From contig NZ_WTSY02000009.1 in the NCBI RefSeq assembly GCF_009828775.2, forward strand, positions 1-64,000: a DNA stretch of 64,000 nt. Reading direction: 5' to 3'. The translations under genes and the position numbers were made by a program. Position 1 is the stretch's first letter, and the number at the start of each line of letters is the position of its first letter. Shown here piece by piece: positions 34,834 through 44,263 of the stretch. The notes under the pieces are model-generated. The model did no database searches and was not told the origin of the DNA. It saw nothing but the letters and a program-made list of their open reading frames with translations. The stretch comes from Erysipelothrix aquatica. GTDB lineage: Bacteria > Bacillota_I > Bacilli_A > Erysipelotrichales > Erysipelotrichaceae.

Positions 34834-34846
34834 GTGAGTGGCAAAA

Positions 34847-34875
34847 TTGACATACATTGTGACTCTAGGTATAAT
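34847..34875 (+). promoter_or_regulatory. consensus promoter of the PadR operon
   Basis: TTGACA (34847-34852), 17 bp and TATAAT (34870-34875) match all 12 consensus positions. ACATAG repeats downstream (34878-34894) may be the PadR operator. Confidence 0.85.
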
Positions 34876-34907
34876 ATACATAGATACACATAGGTAGGAG
34901 GGATACC

Positions 34908-35255
34908 ATGAAACGAAATCGAGAATGGTTGCGAACCGGTGCAGAATTTATGTTACTGTCACTCATCCAAGAACAGGATCGCTACGGCTATGAAATCATT
35001 AAAGAATTGGAATCACGATCTGACAATACTTTCGAGATGAAAGAAGGAACGTTGTATCCAATTTTGCATCGCATGGAAGCATCAGGATATTTAAAATCTT
35101 ATATGGCAAAAGGGGAGAATGAAAAGAAAAGGAAGTATTATCGCATCACGACTGCGGGTCAAAAACAACTCGAAGAAGAACGTGCAATTTGGGAACAATT
35201 CTCAAATTCTGTGAAACGAGTTGTGAATACACCGCAAACACTTACGTCATCATGA
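34908..35255 (+). CDS. PadR-family transcriptional regulator
   Basis: This 115-residue winged-helix protein has EFMLLSLIQEQDRYGYEIIKEL and KEGTLYPILHRMEASGYL, which are diagnostic for PadR. It is the first gene of a three-gene operon and overlaps the next by 4 bases. PadR proteins usually repress their own operon and respond to envelope or drug stress. Confidence 0.93.
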   Translation: MKRNREWLRTGAEFMLLSLIQEQDRYGYEIIKELESRSDNTFEMKEGTLYPILHRMEASGYLKSYMAKGENEKKRKYYRITTAGQKQLEEERAIWEQFSNSVKRVVNTPQTLTSS

Positions 35256-36022
35256 CACCACGGCAACAATTCATCCAAACCCTGATTGCTCACATTAAAT
35301 ATCCATTTGATCGAAACGCAATTCGTGCTGAGTTTGAAAATCATCTTGATGAATTGACGGAAACTTTTACGGACTTAGGAATGTCTTTAGAAGATGCCGA
35401 GCTAGAAGCCGTCCACCAAATGGGAAATCCTGAAGACATAGGTAAACAGCTGAATGCGGTGCATAACCCCATCATTGCATGGCTATATTTCGGTTTGAAA
35501 ATAGTACTTGTGATTTCAGTTGTTTATATTCTTATAGCAATTTATCCTTCATTAAGTCGCACTGTTGATATTGCGAGAGCTCCTAAGCCGTCACTAACAA
35601 CGGCATTGGAAAATGAAAATCCGACTTTTATCCAGCCGGTCGAGGGGGCAATGACAATCGCAAACACGAACTATACATTTCTAAATTTTGCATATTTCGA
35701 TGACAACTCGTTAGTAATTACAGTGCGTAAAGAAACGCCGCCGTTTACGGCCTTTAGCACGAATATCCAATACCTTGATTGGACGATGACACTTAATGAC
35801 AAGCAACTTGAGATGGGAGAACGCGGCAACTATACTATGCCAGGAATCCCTGAAGGAGGGTTTGCCGCACTCGATACCCATGAATCACTCACACTGAAGG
35901 TTTACTCGCAAACTGAATTTTATTTTATAGTTCGTAATGTGATGGAAGCACCTGAATCTATAAAAATAACGGTTAATCGTGACGACGGCGTTGCGATATC
36001 GACCGTTTTAGAAAGGAAGTAG
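35252..36022 (+). CDS. membrane-anchored protein with N-terminal HAAS-like domain
   Basis: The start at 35252 overlaps the PadR stop (ATGA). Of 256 residues, the first ~75 (FENHLDELTETFTDLGMSLEDAELEAVHQMGNPEDIGKQL, shown in parts) form the helical HAAS/DUF1700-like signalling domain often paired with PadR. One membrane segment (~83-105) and a beta-rich external domain follow. It probably works as the membrane partner of PadR. The external ligand is unknown. Confidence 0.78.
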   Translation: MTPRQQFIQTLIAHIKYPFDRNAIRAEFENHLDELTETFTDLGMSLEDAELEAVHQMGNPEDIGKQLNAVHNPIIAWLYFGLKIVLVISVVYILIAIYPSLSRTVDIARAPKPSLTTALENENPTFIQPVEGAMTIANTNYTFLNFAYFDDNSLVITVRKETPPFTAFSTNIQYLDWTMTLNDKQLEMGERGNYTMPGIPEGGFAALDTHESLTLKVYSQTEFYFIVRNVMEAPESIKITVNRDDGVAISTVLERK

Positions 36023-36027
36023 GCCAT

Positions 36028-37002
36028 ATGCGTAGAACTCATAAATTAACACTTGCGACACTCATCGGGGTTGCACTCGTTGGAGCGTATCTCTTTGTTT
36101 CAGGGTGGAAGCTTTCTACCGATGCATACATTGAAGAAGTGTGTATAGGCGCAACAATCCCGCAGTGTGATGTTGGATATAAAGAAGACATAAATCAACG
36201 GGATACCCTCTATATTCTTGAAACAGATACGTATTATCTACCAATTATTTTTGAAAAATTGGGTCCTTTAACACGTCCCAAAATGTTATCGGGAGCGACG
36301 TATTTTGAAGGGTCGCCTATCGAAACCAATATCCGATTCTATCCGAAAGAAAGTACCACGCCGCTAACGGCACTGACAAAATACCGTACACAACCAGATA
36401 CGATCGTACTTGCGTTTCCAGGAGATGCAACTAAAAATTATGAGGTCGCCCTCAAAAACACAAATCAAAGTTACACAAACAATAAAGCACTCGATGTTTT
36501 TTCATTTGATGATATGTTTGATGCTCCAGAAAAAATTCAAAAAAAAGGTAACTATTATGTGCACGTATTACCAAACGACACTTCGACCAATTACGATAAT
36601 TATGCCGTGATTGAATCAAAACTTGATGGTACGAAGCTCATGACAATCGCGGACTACAGTATAGACATCGATGGCACAGTCATCGAAGCATATGACAGTG
36701 TCAGTGAAAAAACGGTTAATACACCGACGCCGTTCCAATTTAATGATGTATTTCGTCGGCGTGTTCATGATACAACCCTTGTGGATTCGGCTTTAGAAGA
36801 AAATCCTATTCTTACTTTGCGCTATCGGGATGCAAGCATAAATGAGATTATTGTGGATGACTTACAACTGAGTGTGTATGCATTTGATACAACAGAAACA
36901 GTAATGAAATGGGAGTGGACAGACCATAATACGGCCACCCGACATACAGAGTTTCTCTTAACTCATAGGGATCGTTACTTTACAGACAGATTATTCAATT
37001 AA
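36028..37002 (+). CDS. membrane-anchored extracytoplasmic protein, unknown function
   Basis: This 324-residue protein has a single N-terminal hydrophobic segment (about 9-27) and a long extracytoplasmic, beta-rich region with no motif that I recognise. It is the third gene of the PadR operon, 5 bases after the preceding gene. It has two Cys close to the membrane (EEVCIGATIPQCDVG) that could form a disulfide. Confidence 0.72.
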   Translation: MRRTHKLTLATLIGVALVGAYLFVSGWKLSTDAYIEEVCIGATIPQCDVGYKEDINQRDTLYILETDTYYLPIIFEKLGPLTRPKMLSGATYFEGSPIETNIRFYPKESTTPLTALTKYRTQPDTIVLAFPGDATKNYEVALKNTNQSYTNNKALDVFSFDDMFDAPEKIQKKGNYYVHVLPNDTSTNYDNYAVIESKLDGTKLMTIADYSIDIDGTVIEAYDSVSEKTVNTPTPFQFNDVFRRRVHDTTLVDSALEENPILTLRYRDASINEIIVDDLQLSVYAFDTTETVMKWEWTDHNTATRHTEFLLTHRDRYFTDRLFN

Positions 37003-37006
37003 TAGC

Positions 37007-37031
37007 GAGGGCATTTAAGCCCTCTTTTTTA
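37007..37031 (+). terminator. terminator of the PadR operon
   Basis: A GAGGGC/GCCCTC stem (37007-37012 with 37019-37024) is followed by six Ts. Confidence 0.9.
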
Positions 37032-37092
37032 ATTGCGAATTATTAAGACTTTTTAAACACGTGAGTCGTCTATTAAGTGTGGGGTGATTGTT

Positions 37093-37254
37093 TTGAATCA
37101 ATTTGAAGAGAAGTTGCGGCGTTTATTTTGTACCGATAAACGTGAATATGTTATTCCGAAACAACAGTATATGGATATTTGGAATAAAATTTTGTTGCTG
37201 TATTTGCAACAGGATACGAAAACAATCTCAGAAAAAATACAACGGAAACAATGA
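37093..37254 (+). CDS. possible small protein or gene remnant, TTG start
   Basis: This 53-codon frame starts with TTG (37093) behind GGGGTGAT and reads NQFEEKLRRLFCTDKR then YVIPKQQYMDIWNKILLLYLQQ. The composition is protein-like, with amphipathic helices. It is followed by a stretch with broken protein-like fragments, so it may be the 5' end of a decayed gene. No family is recognised. Confidence 0.4.
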   Translation: MNQFEEKLRRLFCTDKREYVIPKQQYMDIWNKILLLYLQQDTKTISEKIQRKQ

Positions 37255-37698
37255 AAAGCTTCAGTACAGCGATTCAGGATCGGACTACCTTGAAAAAATG
37301 TGGGTTCCTAAGCACTATAGGGTAAAATGAACGATGTTTTTGAAAATGGTACTGGTACATTTATAAGCCATCTGAGTGTTCAAACTTCCTCAAAGCGTTG
37401 GTTTAAACAGTGATTTTAGTCGCCCCATTGCAAGGCGTCATTGAAAGACTTGCAGCCACGCAAACAATATCAGCTGTTTTGATATCACGATACTTTCTCC
37501 ATCCCCATTATGATCAAAACCACCCGGTGTTGATCTGCAACAGGAAGTTATCGTACCGTATAATGACTCATTACGGGTTTGTACATAAAATCGTCTTTGC
37601 ACAACACAGGTTATGCGCACCATGCCGATTCACATCGAGCACATTCAATAGGAATCCACATGTGCCAAGGTTATGAGATAACCATGATATGGGCACAG
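37255..37698. other. gene-free stretch with decayed coding sequence
   Basis: No intact gene is visible in these ~440 bases. Short protein-like fragments appear in shifting frames, for example SDSGSDYLEKMWVPKHYRV before 37327 and a 28-codon frame at 37327-37413 containing VFENGTGTFISHLSV. This suggests an inactivated gene, but I cannot name the ancestor. No promoter or RNA fold is evident until the terminator at 37699. Confidence 0.4.
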
Positions 37699-37727
37699 AA
37701 AAGCACACTCGTCGAGTGTGCTTTTTT
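37699..37727. terminator. intrinsic terminator
   Basis: The near-perfect stem AAAAGCACACTC/GAGTGTGCTTTT has a 3-nt loop and is followed by Ts. It ends whatever transcript still crosses the decayed region. Confidence 0.88.
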
Positions 37728-37786
37728 ATATAAAGGCAATGGCGTCGGCATGATATAATGAAATCATCACGTGTTAGGAGGGAATT

Positions 37787-38434
37787 ATGGTTTCATATAT
37801 ACAATACATCGACGTCTTATTGAAGTTGTTAATTGGAATTGCGTATGCCATTCTTGTCATGAAAGTATCGGGGAAAGCGAATTTAGCACCCATGGCACCA
37901 CTTGACCAAATACAAAATTACATACTGGGTGGCATTATTGGAGGTGTGCTTTACAACCCTGCGATTACGACACTTCAATTTGTGGTCGTGATGACAATTT
38001 GGGCAATTCTATCCATCAGTTTGAATCTCTTACGAAAGCATAACATTTTTGTCAAACGATTAATTGATGGTGATATCATTAATGTCATTAAAGACGGTAA
38101 AATTACACGTAAAGGTGTGGAAAAAGCCCGCCTTCCCATTGCTGATTTATATCTCAAACTTAGACTCCAAGGAATCCAAGATATTGCCCATATTACTTCT
38201 GGACAAATTGAACAGAATGGGTCGCTCGTCATCACCACACACGAAAGCGATACAAAATATCCAATGCTCTTAGTTGTTGATAAAGTCATCTATAAAGATA
38301 ATCTTGAGCGCACGGGTAAAGATACATCATGGGTAAATGAGTTTATTAAGGAACAAGGTTATGCCTCTCTAGACGATATTGCAGCAATCGAATATTTTGA
38401 AGGTGAGTATCGAATTATTGAGTGGAATGCTTAA
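37787..38434 (+). CDS. DUF421 (YetF-like) membrane protein
   Basis: This 215-residue protein has three N-terminal membrane segments (about 10-27, 45-60, 65-80) and a cytosolic or surface domain with the DUF421 core: RKHNIFVKRLIDGD, IKDGKITRKGVEKARL and DLYLKLRLQGI. The family is common in Firmicutes; YetF-type proteins act in the spore or vegetative envelope. The partner DUF3290 gene that often accompanies it is absent. An extended -10 promoter (TGATATAAT, 37751-37759) precedes it. Confidence 0.85.
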   Translation: MVSYIQYIDVLLKLLIGIAYAILVMKVSGKANLAPMAPLDQIQNYILGGIIGGVLYNPAITTLQFVVVMTIWAILSISLNLLRKHNIFVKRLIDGDIINVIKDGKITRKGVEKARLPIADLYLKLRLQGIQDIAHITSGQIEQNGSLVITTHESDTKYPMLLVVDKVIYKDNLERTGKDTSWVNEFIKEQGYASLDDIAAIEYFEGEYRIIEWNA

Positions 38435-38682
38435 ATACCAGGCTTCATCATAAGTGCTAGACGCTCCAGGTCATATGCAATTGAATAGCGTAGTGGATAC
38501 GTTATCTCTGCATCTTGAGTATAAACAGTTCCGTTTGATACGGTATATGCGACATCGCGTTTGTTCACGACTTCAAAGTCGTTTATGACGTGGTATCCGT
38601 CTTCTTTGAGCCAAGCAACAGCACGCTCAAAGCGATGCATGTCTGTATTGGGTGCGAGTGGTTCAATTACAATATACTTCAT
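38431..38682 (-). CDS. small conserved-looking cytosolic protein
   Basis: The start at 38682 follows AGGAGATGA and gives 83 residues. It begins MKYIVIEPLAPNTDMHRF and has an alternating alpha/beta pattern with no membrane segment. The 3' end overlaps the DUF421 gene by 4 bases, tail to tail. I do not recognise the family. Confidence 0.6.
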   Translation of the reverse strand: MKYIVIEPLAPNTDMHRFERAVAWLKEDGYHVINDFEVVNKRDVAYTVSNGTVYTQDAEITYPLRYSIAYDLERLALMMKPGI

Positions 38683-38750
38683 AAAATCATCTCCTCTCAG
38701 CCATACTGTAATGGATGGAACGCGTTTCATGTCAAGTCAATCGAGAGAAT

Positions 38751-38766
38751 GTGGAATCCCTTCCAC
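38751..38766. promoter_or_regulatory. candidate autoregulatory operator of the LacI gene
   Basis: GTGGAAtcccTTCCAC is a perfect 6-4-6 inverted repeat 41 bases upstream of the LacI-family start. Its 16-bp length fits LacI-family operators. Confidence 0.45.
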
Positions 38767-38806
38767 ATATAAAAGTACGATACACTAAGACTAAAGGAGG
38801 ATTACA

Positions 38807-39748
38807 ATGGCAAACATCTATGATATTGCGAAACATGCAAATGTTTCGCCAGCAACGGTTTCACGTGCAATTAATAAGTCGGGATACGTATCAAAAGAAA
38901 CCTATGCGATTATTATGAAATCGGTAGAGGCGTTAGACTATCGAAAAAATGTTCATGCTGTTCATTTGAGTACCGGTTCCACAAAAGTGATTGGTGTGAT
39001 CATTCCTGATAATACCCATTGTTACGATACCTTTGTGAAAGGCGTACTTCATGAGGCGATAAATAATGGCTATGAAATTCTACTGATGCCAACATATTTT
39101 GATGCAGCAATTGAGCTAGAACACCTTAATAAACTAAAAGACAAACGTGTTGATGGAATAATTCTCACCTCACGCAGTAATGATGTGGAAGTGCTTCAAG
39201 CGTTCAATGATGAAGGCTATCGTTTAATAGTATGTGAACGCGACCTACCCCAAGGAATTGCCTCCGTATTTACAAAACGTTATGAGGCCTATCGGGAAAT
39301 GTTTAAAACATTTCAACGCAATGGTCTGGAACGCATTGCAATTACTGTAGCCCGTGAATCACAATCGCTCAAAGAATTAATGCGAGCGTTTCATGAGTTT
39401 TATACAACAGACAACATTGTTTACTATCGTAGTGATGCCCATCATTTCGACGATGGCCAAGCGTGTGCACTGGAAATGTTTCGATCACAACAGGTACCAG
39501 ATGCTATTTACACCCACAGTGATGATCACGCCGCAGGAATTATTACTGGAGCACTGTCATTAGGGTATCATGTGGGCAAAGATTTCATGATTGTTGGCGA
39601 AGATAATCTAACATTAAGTCAAGTAATGGAGTTTTCCACAATTCAATTGAATCTCGACAAAGTCGGTGCGATTGCGGTGCAAACGTTATTAAAGGGTGAA
39701 TCACAATCCGAAGGCGTCGAGGCCGAATTCATTCCTCGTAACATTTAA
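38807..39748 (+). CDS. LacI-family transcriptional regulator (orphan)
   Basis: This 313-residue regulator has an N-terminal HTH (NIYDIAKHANVSPATVSRAI) and an effector domain starting VIGVIIPDNTHCYD. It has no adjacent transport or sugar-metabolism genes, so its target is elsewhere in the genome or it is autoregulatory through the 38751 repeat. The effector is unknown. Confidence 0.88.
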   Translation: MANIYDIAKHANVSPATVSRAINKSGYVSKETYAIIMKSVEALDYRKNVHAVHLSTGSTKVIGVIIPDNTHCYDTFVKGVLHEAINNGYEILLMPTYFDAAIELEHLNKLKDKRVDGIILTSRSNDVEVLQAFNDEGYRLIVCERDLPQGIASVFTKRYEAYREMFKTFQRNGLERIAITVARESQSLKELMRAFHEFYTTDNIVYYRSDAHHFDDGQACALEMFRSQQVPDAIYTHSDDHAAGIITGALSLGYHVGKDFMIVGEDNLTLSQVMEFSTIQLNLDKVGAIAVQTLLKGESQSEGVEAEFIPRNI

Positions 39749-39868
39749 GATTCCCCAATACCGGATACAAAAAAATGAAAGCGTGTACATAGTGTCATCT
39801 TGTGATAAAATAAAGGTAGGATAAATAGTTGTTGAAATAATCCACAGTTAGCAAAGGGGGACTAAATT

Positions 39869-41116
39869 ATGGATGACTTCGAAAAACAATTATCACAGAA
39901 TGAAGAAAAGGCACAACAAAAGAAACGAAATACCACCATCGTACTGATCGTTATTGGTGTTCTTGTTGTTGGTGTGGGTGTGTGGGCGCTGATGCGCAAG
40001 CCTAAACCCGTTGTGCCACCAATCATTGAACCACCAATTGTTGAACCGTCGGTAGTTGATAATACCGATCCAGTATATGCGTTCGAAAAACTATTCGAAC
40101 CCATCGCATACAATCAGTTATTTTTCTTTGATGCATCAGGCGGGTCTGTAATTGAAGATAATGGTATGGTAAAAGCTATTGATAAGCACGGAAACGCAAC
40201 CAATGTTGTTGAAACATCAAAAGTAAATATGTTCAGCTACAAATATGATAATGGTCATCGTTATCCAACTTTTATATTAAAAGATTTAGAATCGCAGTTT
40301 ACTGTTATGTTCAATGAGGATGGAACACCAAAGGTTCTAGAAGAAGCGCTGTATGGTGGTGACTACTATGCAAGCACTCAAATATACGGTGTTGAAAATG
40401 GCGTTCTTTACCAATATGAATATGCTGTTGACTCATTGGTAGAAGGCGTAATTCGAACTGAAATTAACATTGACTACATTATAGAATATGGGAAGTCGAA
40501 CTTAATTCCAATTCATCAAATTGTAGCGACCGAAGGTCAAACCTATCATGAAGATAGCCAAGCACTTACATTTGAGTCCATAACCATTGGAGACAAAGTA
40601 GCGGTTGCTCTATTGCAAGCAGGGACACCTATCGATGTTTCAAAATTAGATTTTAAATATGATATTGTTACAACGCCACGTCATGATTTCCAAGCTGATA
40701 ATAAAGCAATTGGGGTCATCGAAAATGGCAAACTTGGATACATCAATACACAAGGTGAAACAGTCGTAGCCACTGAATTTGAGTTGCCAAATGGTTATGA
40801 AATCGTAGTAAATCAAATCATGAAATTTAACTGCGATTCTACGCCAATCCGTAAATTCACCTGTTTTGATGGGTTCCCAGAGATTGACGCACGATTCAAA
40901 AATTTCCGTAAAGTTGCCGAACCTGATGTGACCCTTTCAACGAATCTGTCATTCCAAACACCATTTATGATTGTTGGAAAAGCTGGCAAAACACATTTAA
41001 TTGACAGAACGGGCAATGTTTCTAAACAAGGTTTTGATAAATTGTATCTACATGATAACTATATTCTAGAGTTCTCAGATTCAACGTATACAGTTCACAA
41101 AGTCAGTATGAAATAG
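39869..41116 (+). CDS. single-pass envelope protein with WG-like repeats
   Basis: This 415-residue protein has a charged, Gln/Lys-rich N-terminus, a membrane segment at about 24-43 and a Pro-rich linker (PPIIEPPIVEPS). The long external beta-rich domain includes segments such as AIGVIENGKLGYINTQGETV and TPFMIVGKAGKTHLIDRTG, which resemble WG repeats. That topology suggests a cytosolic N-terminus and an external C-terminus. The gene is monocistronic with its own terminator. Function unknown. Confidence 0.72.
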   Translation: MDDFEKQLSQNEEKAQQKKRNTTIVLIVIGVLVVGVGVWALMRKPKPVVPPIIEPPIVEPSVVDNTDPVYAFEKLFEPIAYNQLFFFDASGGSVIEDNGMVKAIDKHGNATNVVETSKVNMFSYKYDNGHRYPTFILKDLESQFTVMFNEDGTPKVLEEALYGGDYYASTQIYGVENGVLYQYEYAVDSLVEGVIRTEINIDYIIEYGKSNLIPIHQIVATEGQTYHEDSQALTFESITIGDKVAVALLQAGTPIDVSKLDFKYDIVTTPRHDFQADNKAIGVIENGKLGYINTQGETVVATEFELPNGYEIVVNQIMKFNCDSTPIRKFTCFDGFPEIDARFKNFRKVAEPDVTLSTNLSFQTPFMIVGKAGKTHLIDRTGNVSKQGFDKLYLHDNYILEFSDSTYTVHKVSMK

Positions 41117-41120
41117 TTCA

Positions 41121-41150
41121 AGAAGGTATCCAAGTGGATACCTTCTTTTT
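41121..41150 (+). terminator. terminator between convergent genes
   Basis: The 11-bp stem AGAAGGTATCC/GGATACCTTCT (41121-41131 with 41136-41146) is followed by Ts and lies just before the 3' end of the carboxypeptidase gene. Confidence 0.88.
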
Positions 41151-42171
41151 ATGCATCTTTGAAAACTTTACTGATAAGATATATCATAAATCCAATCACA
41201 GTAGTTAGAGAACCAATTAGGAAGAATAAGTTAGCAGAAAATAATTCAGTCTTTCGCGGTTCGTTAATTTTGGTTATCGGTGGTTCCGTCGTTTGTTGAT
41301 TGTTTTTTTGTGAGACGTTTGAGTCACGCGCTATGGATCCATAAAATTTAAGCGCATCTTGGACGTTATAAAAATCAAAAGGGTTATACGGCGCACCTGA
41401 AGAAATTAGCATGTAGGACGAGCCATTAACGGTCGCTGTTGAAGCTAACGCCGATCCTGCGAGCTCGGTATATCCAGATTTTGTACCTGTTAAGGGGTTT
41501 TGTGGGTCAACACCATTCGCAAATTCAAGGTTTTTATCAACCCAAGTATATCCAGACTCTTTGAAATTAGTCGGCGAAGACTGATATTCTGAGGCCGCAA
41601 ATATTCTTTTGAATGTTGAATTTTTCAATGCAGCTTCAAGGATGATCCGTAAATCATGGGCGGTTGTTAAATGATTTGGATGATCTAAACCACTTGTGTT
41701 TTCAAAATGAGTATTCTCGAGTCCTAATTCATGCGCTTTTTGATTCATCAAGCGTACAAACGCATCCTCACTCCCACTAATATAATTCGCAATTGCGCGC
41801 GTAGCATCTGCGCCAGAAGGAAGCATAATTCCATAAAGAATATCAACAATTTTGACGGTTTCACCAGCATCAAAACCAGCGACAGAAGCATCCAATGAAA
41901 CTAAATCATAAAATATATCATGAGTTAAGGTATACGTATCGTTTAGTTGATTTTCATCCATCATTTCGAGTGCAACAAAAGTTGTCATTATTTTTGTTAA
42001 GGAAGCAGGGTGAATCAGCCTTTCATCGTTTAATTGTTCAAGAATAGCACCCGTATCTCGGTTGACCAAAAGATACGTCGTTGAGTAATAGGTTTCAGAT
42101 ACTGCTAGGGTAGATACATTCATATTAGTTAAAAGTCCAAGTATAAAAAGTAAAAGGGTATATTTTTTCAT
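41149..42171 (-). CDS. D-alanyl-D-alanine carboxypeptidase (PBP5/DacA type)
   Basis: This enzyme trims the terminal D-Ala of peptidoglycan stem peptides outside the cell. I place the start at 42171 (MKKYTLLLF after GGAGGAAT), giving 340 residues. It has a signal peptide (~1-25), the SxxK motif in HPASLTKIM, the second motif as SGAD and the third as KSG (GTKSGYTE) in place of KTG. Both variants occur in Firmicute members of the family. A C-terminal membrane anchor ends the protein. It is divergent from a two-component system. Confidence 0.9.
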   Translation of the reverse strand: MKKYTLLLFILGLLTNMNVSTLAVSETYYSTTYLLVNRDTGAILEQLNDERLIHPASLTKIMTTFVALEMMDENQLNDTYTLTHDIFYDLVSLDASVAGFDAGETVKIVDILYGIMLPSGADATRAIANYISGSEDAFVRLMNQKAHELGLENTHFENTSGLDHPNHLTTAHDLRIILEAALKNSTFKRIFAASEYQSSPTNFKESGYTWVDKNLEFANGVDPQNPLTGTKSGYTELAGSALASTATVNGSSYMLISSGAPYNPFDFYNVQDALKFYGSIARDSNVSQKNNQQTTEPPITKINEPRKTELFSANLFFLIGSLTTVIGFMIYLISKVFKDA

Positions 42172-42204
42172 ATTAAATTCCTCCGTAAACATCTTAACTC
42201 TGAC

Positions 42205-42233
42205 TTGTAACAGAAATGTATCCAGAATAAAAT
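42205..42233 (+). promoter_or_regulatory. promoter of the two-component operon at 42267
   Basis: TTGTAA (42205-42210), 17 bp and TAAAAT (42228-42233) lie 33 bases before the response regulator start. Confidence 0.6.
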
Positions 42234-42266
42234 ACCGCATGATATACTGAACTAAAAGGAGCGCTT

Positions 42267-42920
42267 ATGAAAATATTAGTTATTGAAGATGATAAATCGA
42301 TTCTTTCATTGATTCAACAAACCCTCGTAGAACATGGTTATGATGTCGATGTTGCGCAAGATGGCCAACGCGGGGCCGATGCGATAGAAGCGAGTTCGTA
42401 TGACCTCATCATTTTAGATGTTATGCTCCCGATTCATAGTGGCTATGACCTGTTGCCAATGATTAAGGACTATAAGATACCAGTTCTTATATTGACGGCA
42501 CTCGGTTCGATTGATGATAAAATTAAAGCCTTTGACTTAGGCGTCGAAGACTATTTAACAAAACCGTTTGAAGTCCCTGAGCTTTTAGCACGCGTAAAAG
42601 TAATCTTGCGACGTTATCACAACACTATGACTAACCTACAGTATAAAAATATTCAAATTGATCTTGAGGCATCGACAGTATGGATGAACGGAAATGCGGT
42701 ATCATTAACACCATTAGAATACCGTCTCCTGTTATTTTTAATCGAAAATACTGGAATTGCGTTGTCTCGTGAGTACCTTCTTGAAAGTATCTGGGAAACA
42801 GATCATGATGAAACACGAACGCTTGATTTACACATCCAAAGGTTACGTAAAAAAATGCATCTCGAGACAAATATTCGAACTATTTTTAAATTTGGCTATA
42901 TCTTGGATAACATATTATGA
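42267..42920 (+). CDS. OmpR-family response regulator
   Basis: This 217-residue regulator has a receiver domain (IEDDKSILSLI, phospho-acceptor Asp in DLIILDVMLP, Lys in YLTKPF) and a winged-helix domain with LTPLEYRLLLFLIENTG and DLHIQRLRKKM. It overlaps its kinase by 4 bases and is divergent from the carboxypeptidase, which may be a target. The signal is unknown. Confidence 0.93.
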   Translation: MKILVIEDDKSILSLIQQTLVEHGYDVDVAQDGQRGADAIEASSYDLIILDVMLPIHSGYDLLPMIKDYKIPVLILTALGSIDDKIKAFDLGVEDYLTKPFEVPELLARVKVILRRYHNTMTNLQYKNIQIDLEASTVWMNGNAVSLTPLEYRLLLFLIENTGIALSREYLLESIWETDHDETRTLDLHIQRLRKKMHLETNIRTIFKFGYILDNIL

Positions 42921-44263
42921 AACCTTACCTTAAAATTTTTACAATCCTTTTAGCAACGTTTGTTACGTTTATCTGTGCTGTAGGGATAACATGGTTCACC
43001 ATCGCATCTCAAAGCCTCATGCAGCAAGCACAAGAACGGGCTCTAGAAGAACATAAGTCCCTTGAATATATAACGAAGCAGCGGGTCCCAGATATTGAAA
43101 AAGACGCACCCCGAGAACCATTGGAAAATGATTTACGCCAAACTCTTCAGAGTGAATATGTCATTGGTTCCACATCCGGTGCTATTTTGCTTAAATCAGA
43201 GGACTATTCGGCTTTTGGTCCACTTGAAATCATGAGTACAGTTAATTATGACAAAGTATGGATTAAAACCTACCAGTCTCCTACAGAAACCATGTTGGTC
43301 ACACAAGAGTATATTGAAACAGCATTTAGTCCATTGGTTATTAGCTTGCGCTACGACCTCACGAATACGATTCAAACGATTAATGTCTTATACTTTAATG
43401 CCGTGAGTGTCATGATTGTTGCAACACTTGGCTCAGGGGTTATTGCATGGATTTTAGCACGCTACGTTGTTAAACCGACAGAATCCCTAACACAAGCGAT
43501 GGCTGAAGTCCGTGCAGGTAACCTCAAAACAACCGTTCGGGTTGATGATATTGATAGCAATCGGGTTGCGGCAGTAGCCCATCAGTTTAATATAATGATG
43601 GCGAGTGTGAACCAGCAACTCTCGAGTTTGACGGATGCGAACGCATCACAACAAGAATTCATTCGTTATTTGTCTCATGAAATCAAAACACCATTAACTA
43701 GTATATTGGGCAATATCAACCGCTTGCTATCTCAAAACAAAGACCCAGAAGTAGAAGCAACGCTCGTTGCAATCCATCAAGAAGCATATCGACTCAAATC
43801 ATTATCGGTTTCATTACTCAAGCTGTATAGTCAAAATACGCAAGTGCTTCAAAATGTAACGCTTGATACACAGTGGCTATCTGAGTTAATTGTTAGCATT
43901 GCCGAGTCGACCCATCAAGCACTTACGATTGAACTTGAGTCATCAACATTCGAACTCGATGAAGGGCTATTCCACATTGCGATTCTTAATGTAATGACGA
44001 ATGCGATTGAAGCAACGATGGATCGTATGATACCAATACACGTTTGTGGAATCGATGCACCAACACACTACACATTCCATATTAGAAATAGAATAACATC
44101 TACGCGTTCCTTAACTTCAAAATCAGAAAACTTTGGTATGGGTTTAGCGTTAACAGAGAAAATAATGAAGCTCCACAACGGATCCCTAACAACCCGTCAT
44201 ACAGAAACACATTATGAGGTGGTACTTACAATTCCACACAGAGGTTACTATGAAACAGTATAA
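42917..44263 (+). CDS. sensor histidine kinase of the OmpR-type system
   Basis: This 448-residue kinase has membrane segments at about 9-30 and 155-180 around a ~125-residue external sensor, then HAMP (RYVVKPTESLTQAM). HisKA follows with the phospho-acceptor in YLSHEIKTPLTSILG, and an ATPase domain with NVMTNAIEA and FGMGLALTEKIM. The ATP-binding G1 box seems weak between these motifs. It overlaps a small membrane peptide gene at its 3' end. Confidence 0.92.
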   Translation: MKPYLKIFTILLATFVTFICAVGITWFTIASQSLMQQAQERALEEHKSLEYITKQRVPDIEKDAPREPLENDLRQTLQSEYVIGSTSGAILLKSEDYSAFGPLEIMSTVNYDKVWIKTYQSPTETMLVTQEYIETAFSPLVISLRYDLTNTIQTINVLYFNAVSVMIVATLGSGVIAWILARYVVKPTESLTQAMAEVRAGNLKTTVRVDDIDSNRVAAVAHQFNIMMASVNQQLSSLTDANASQQEFIRYLSHEIKTPLTSILGNINRLLSQNKDPEVEATLVAIHQEAYRLKSLSVSLLKLYSQNTQVLQNVTLDTQWLSELIVSIAESTHQALTIELESSTFELDEGLFHIAILNVMTNAIEATMDRMIPIHVCGIDAPTHYTFHIRNRITSTRSLTSKSENFGMGLALTEKIMKLHNGSLTTRHTETHYEVVLTIPHRGYYETV

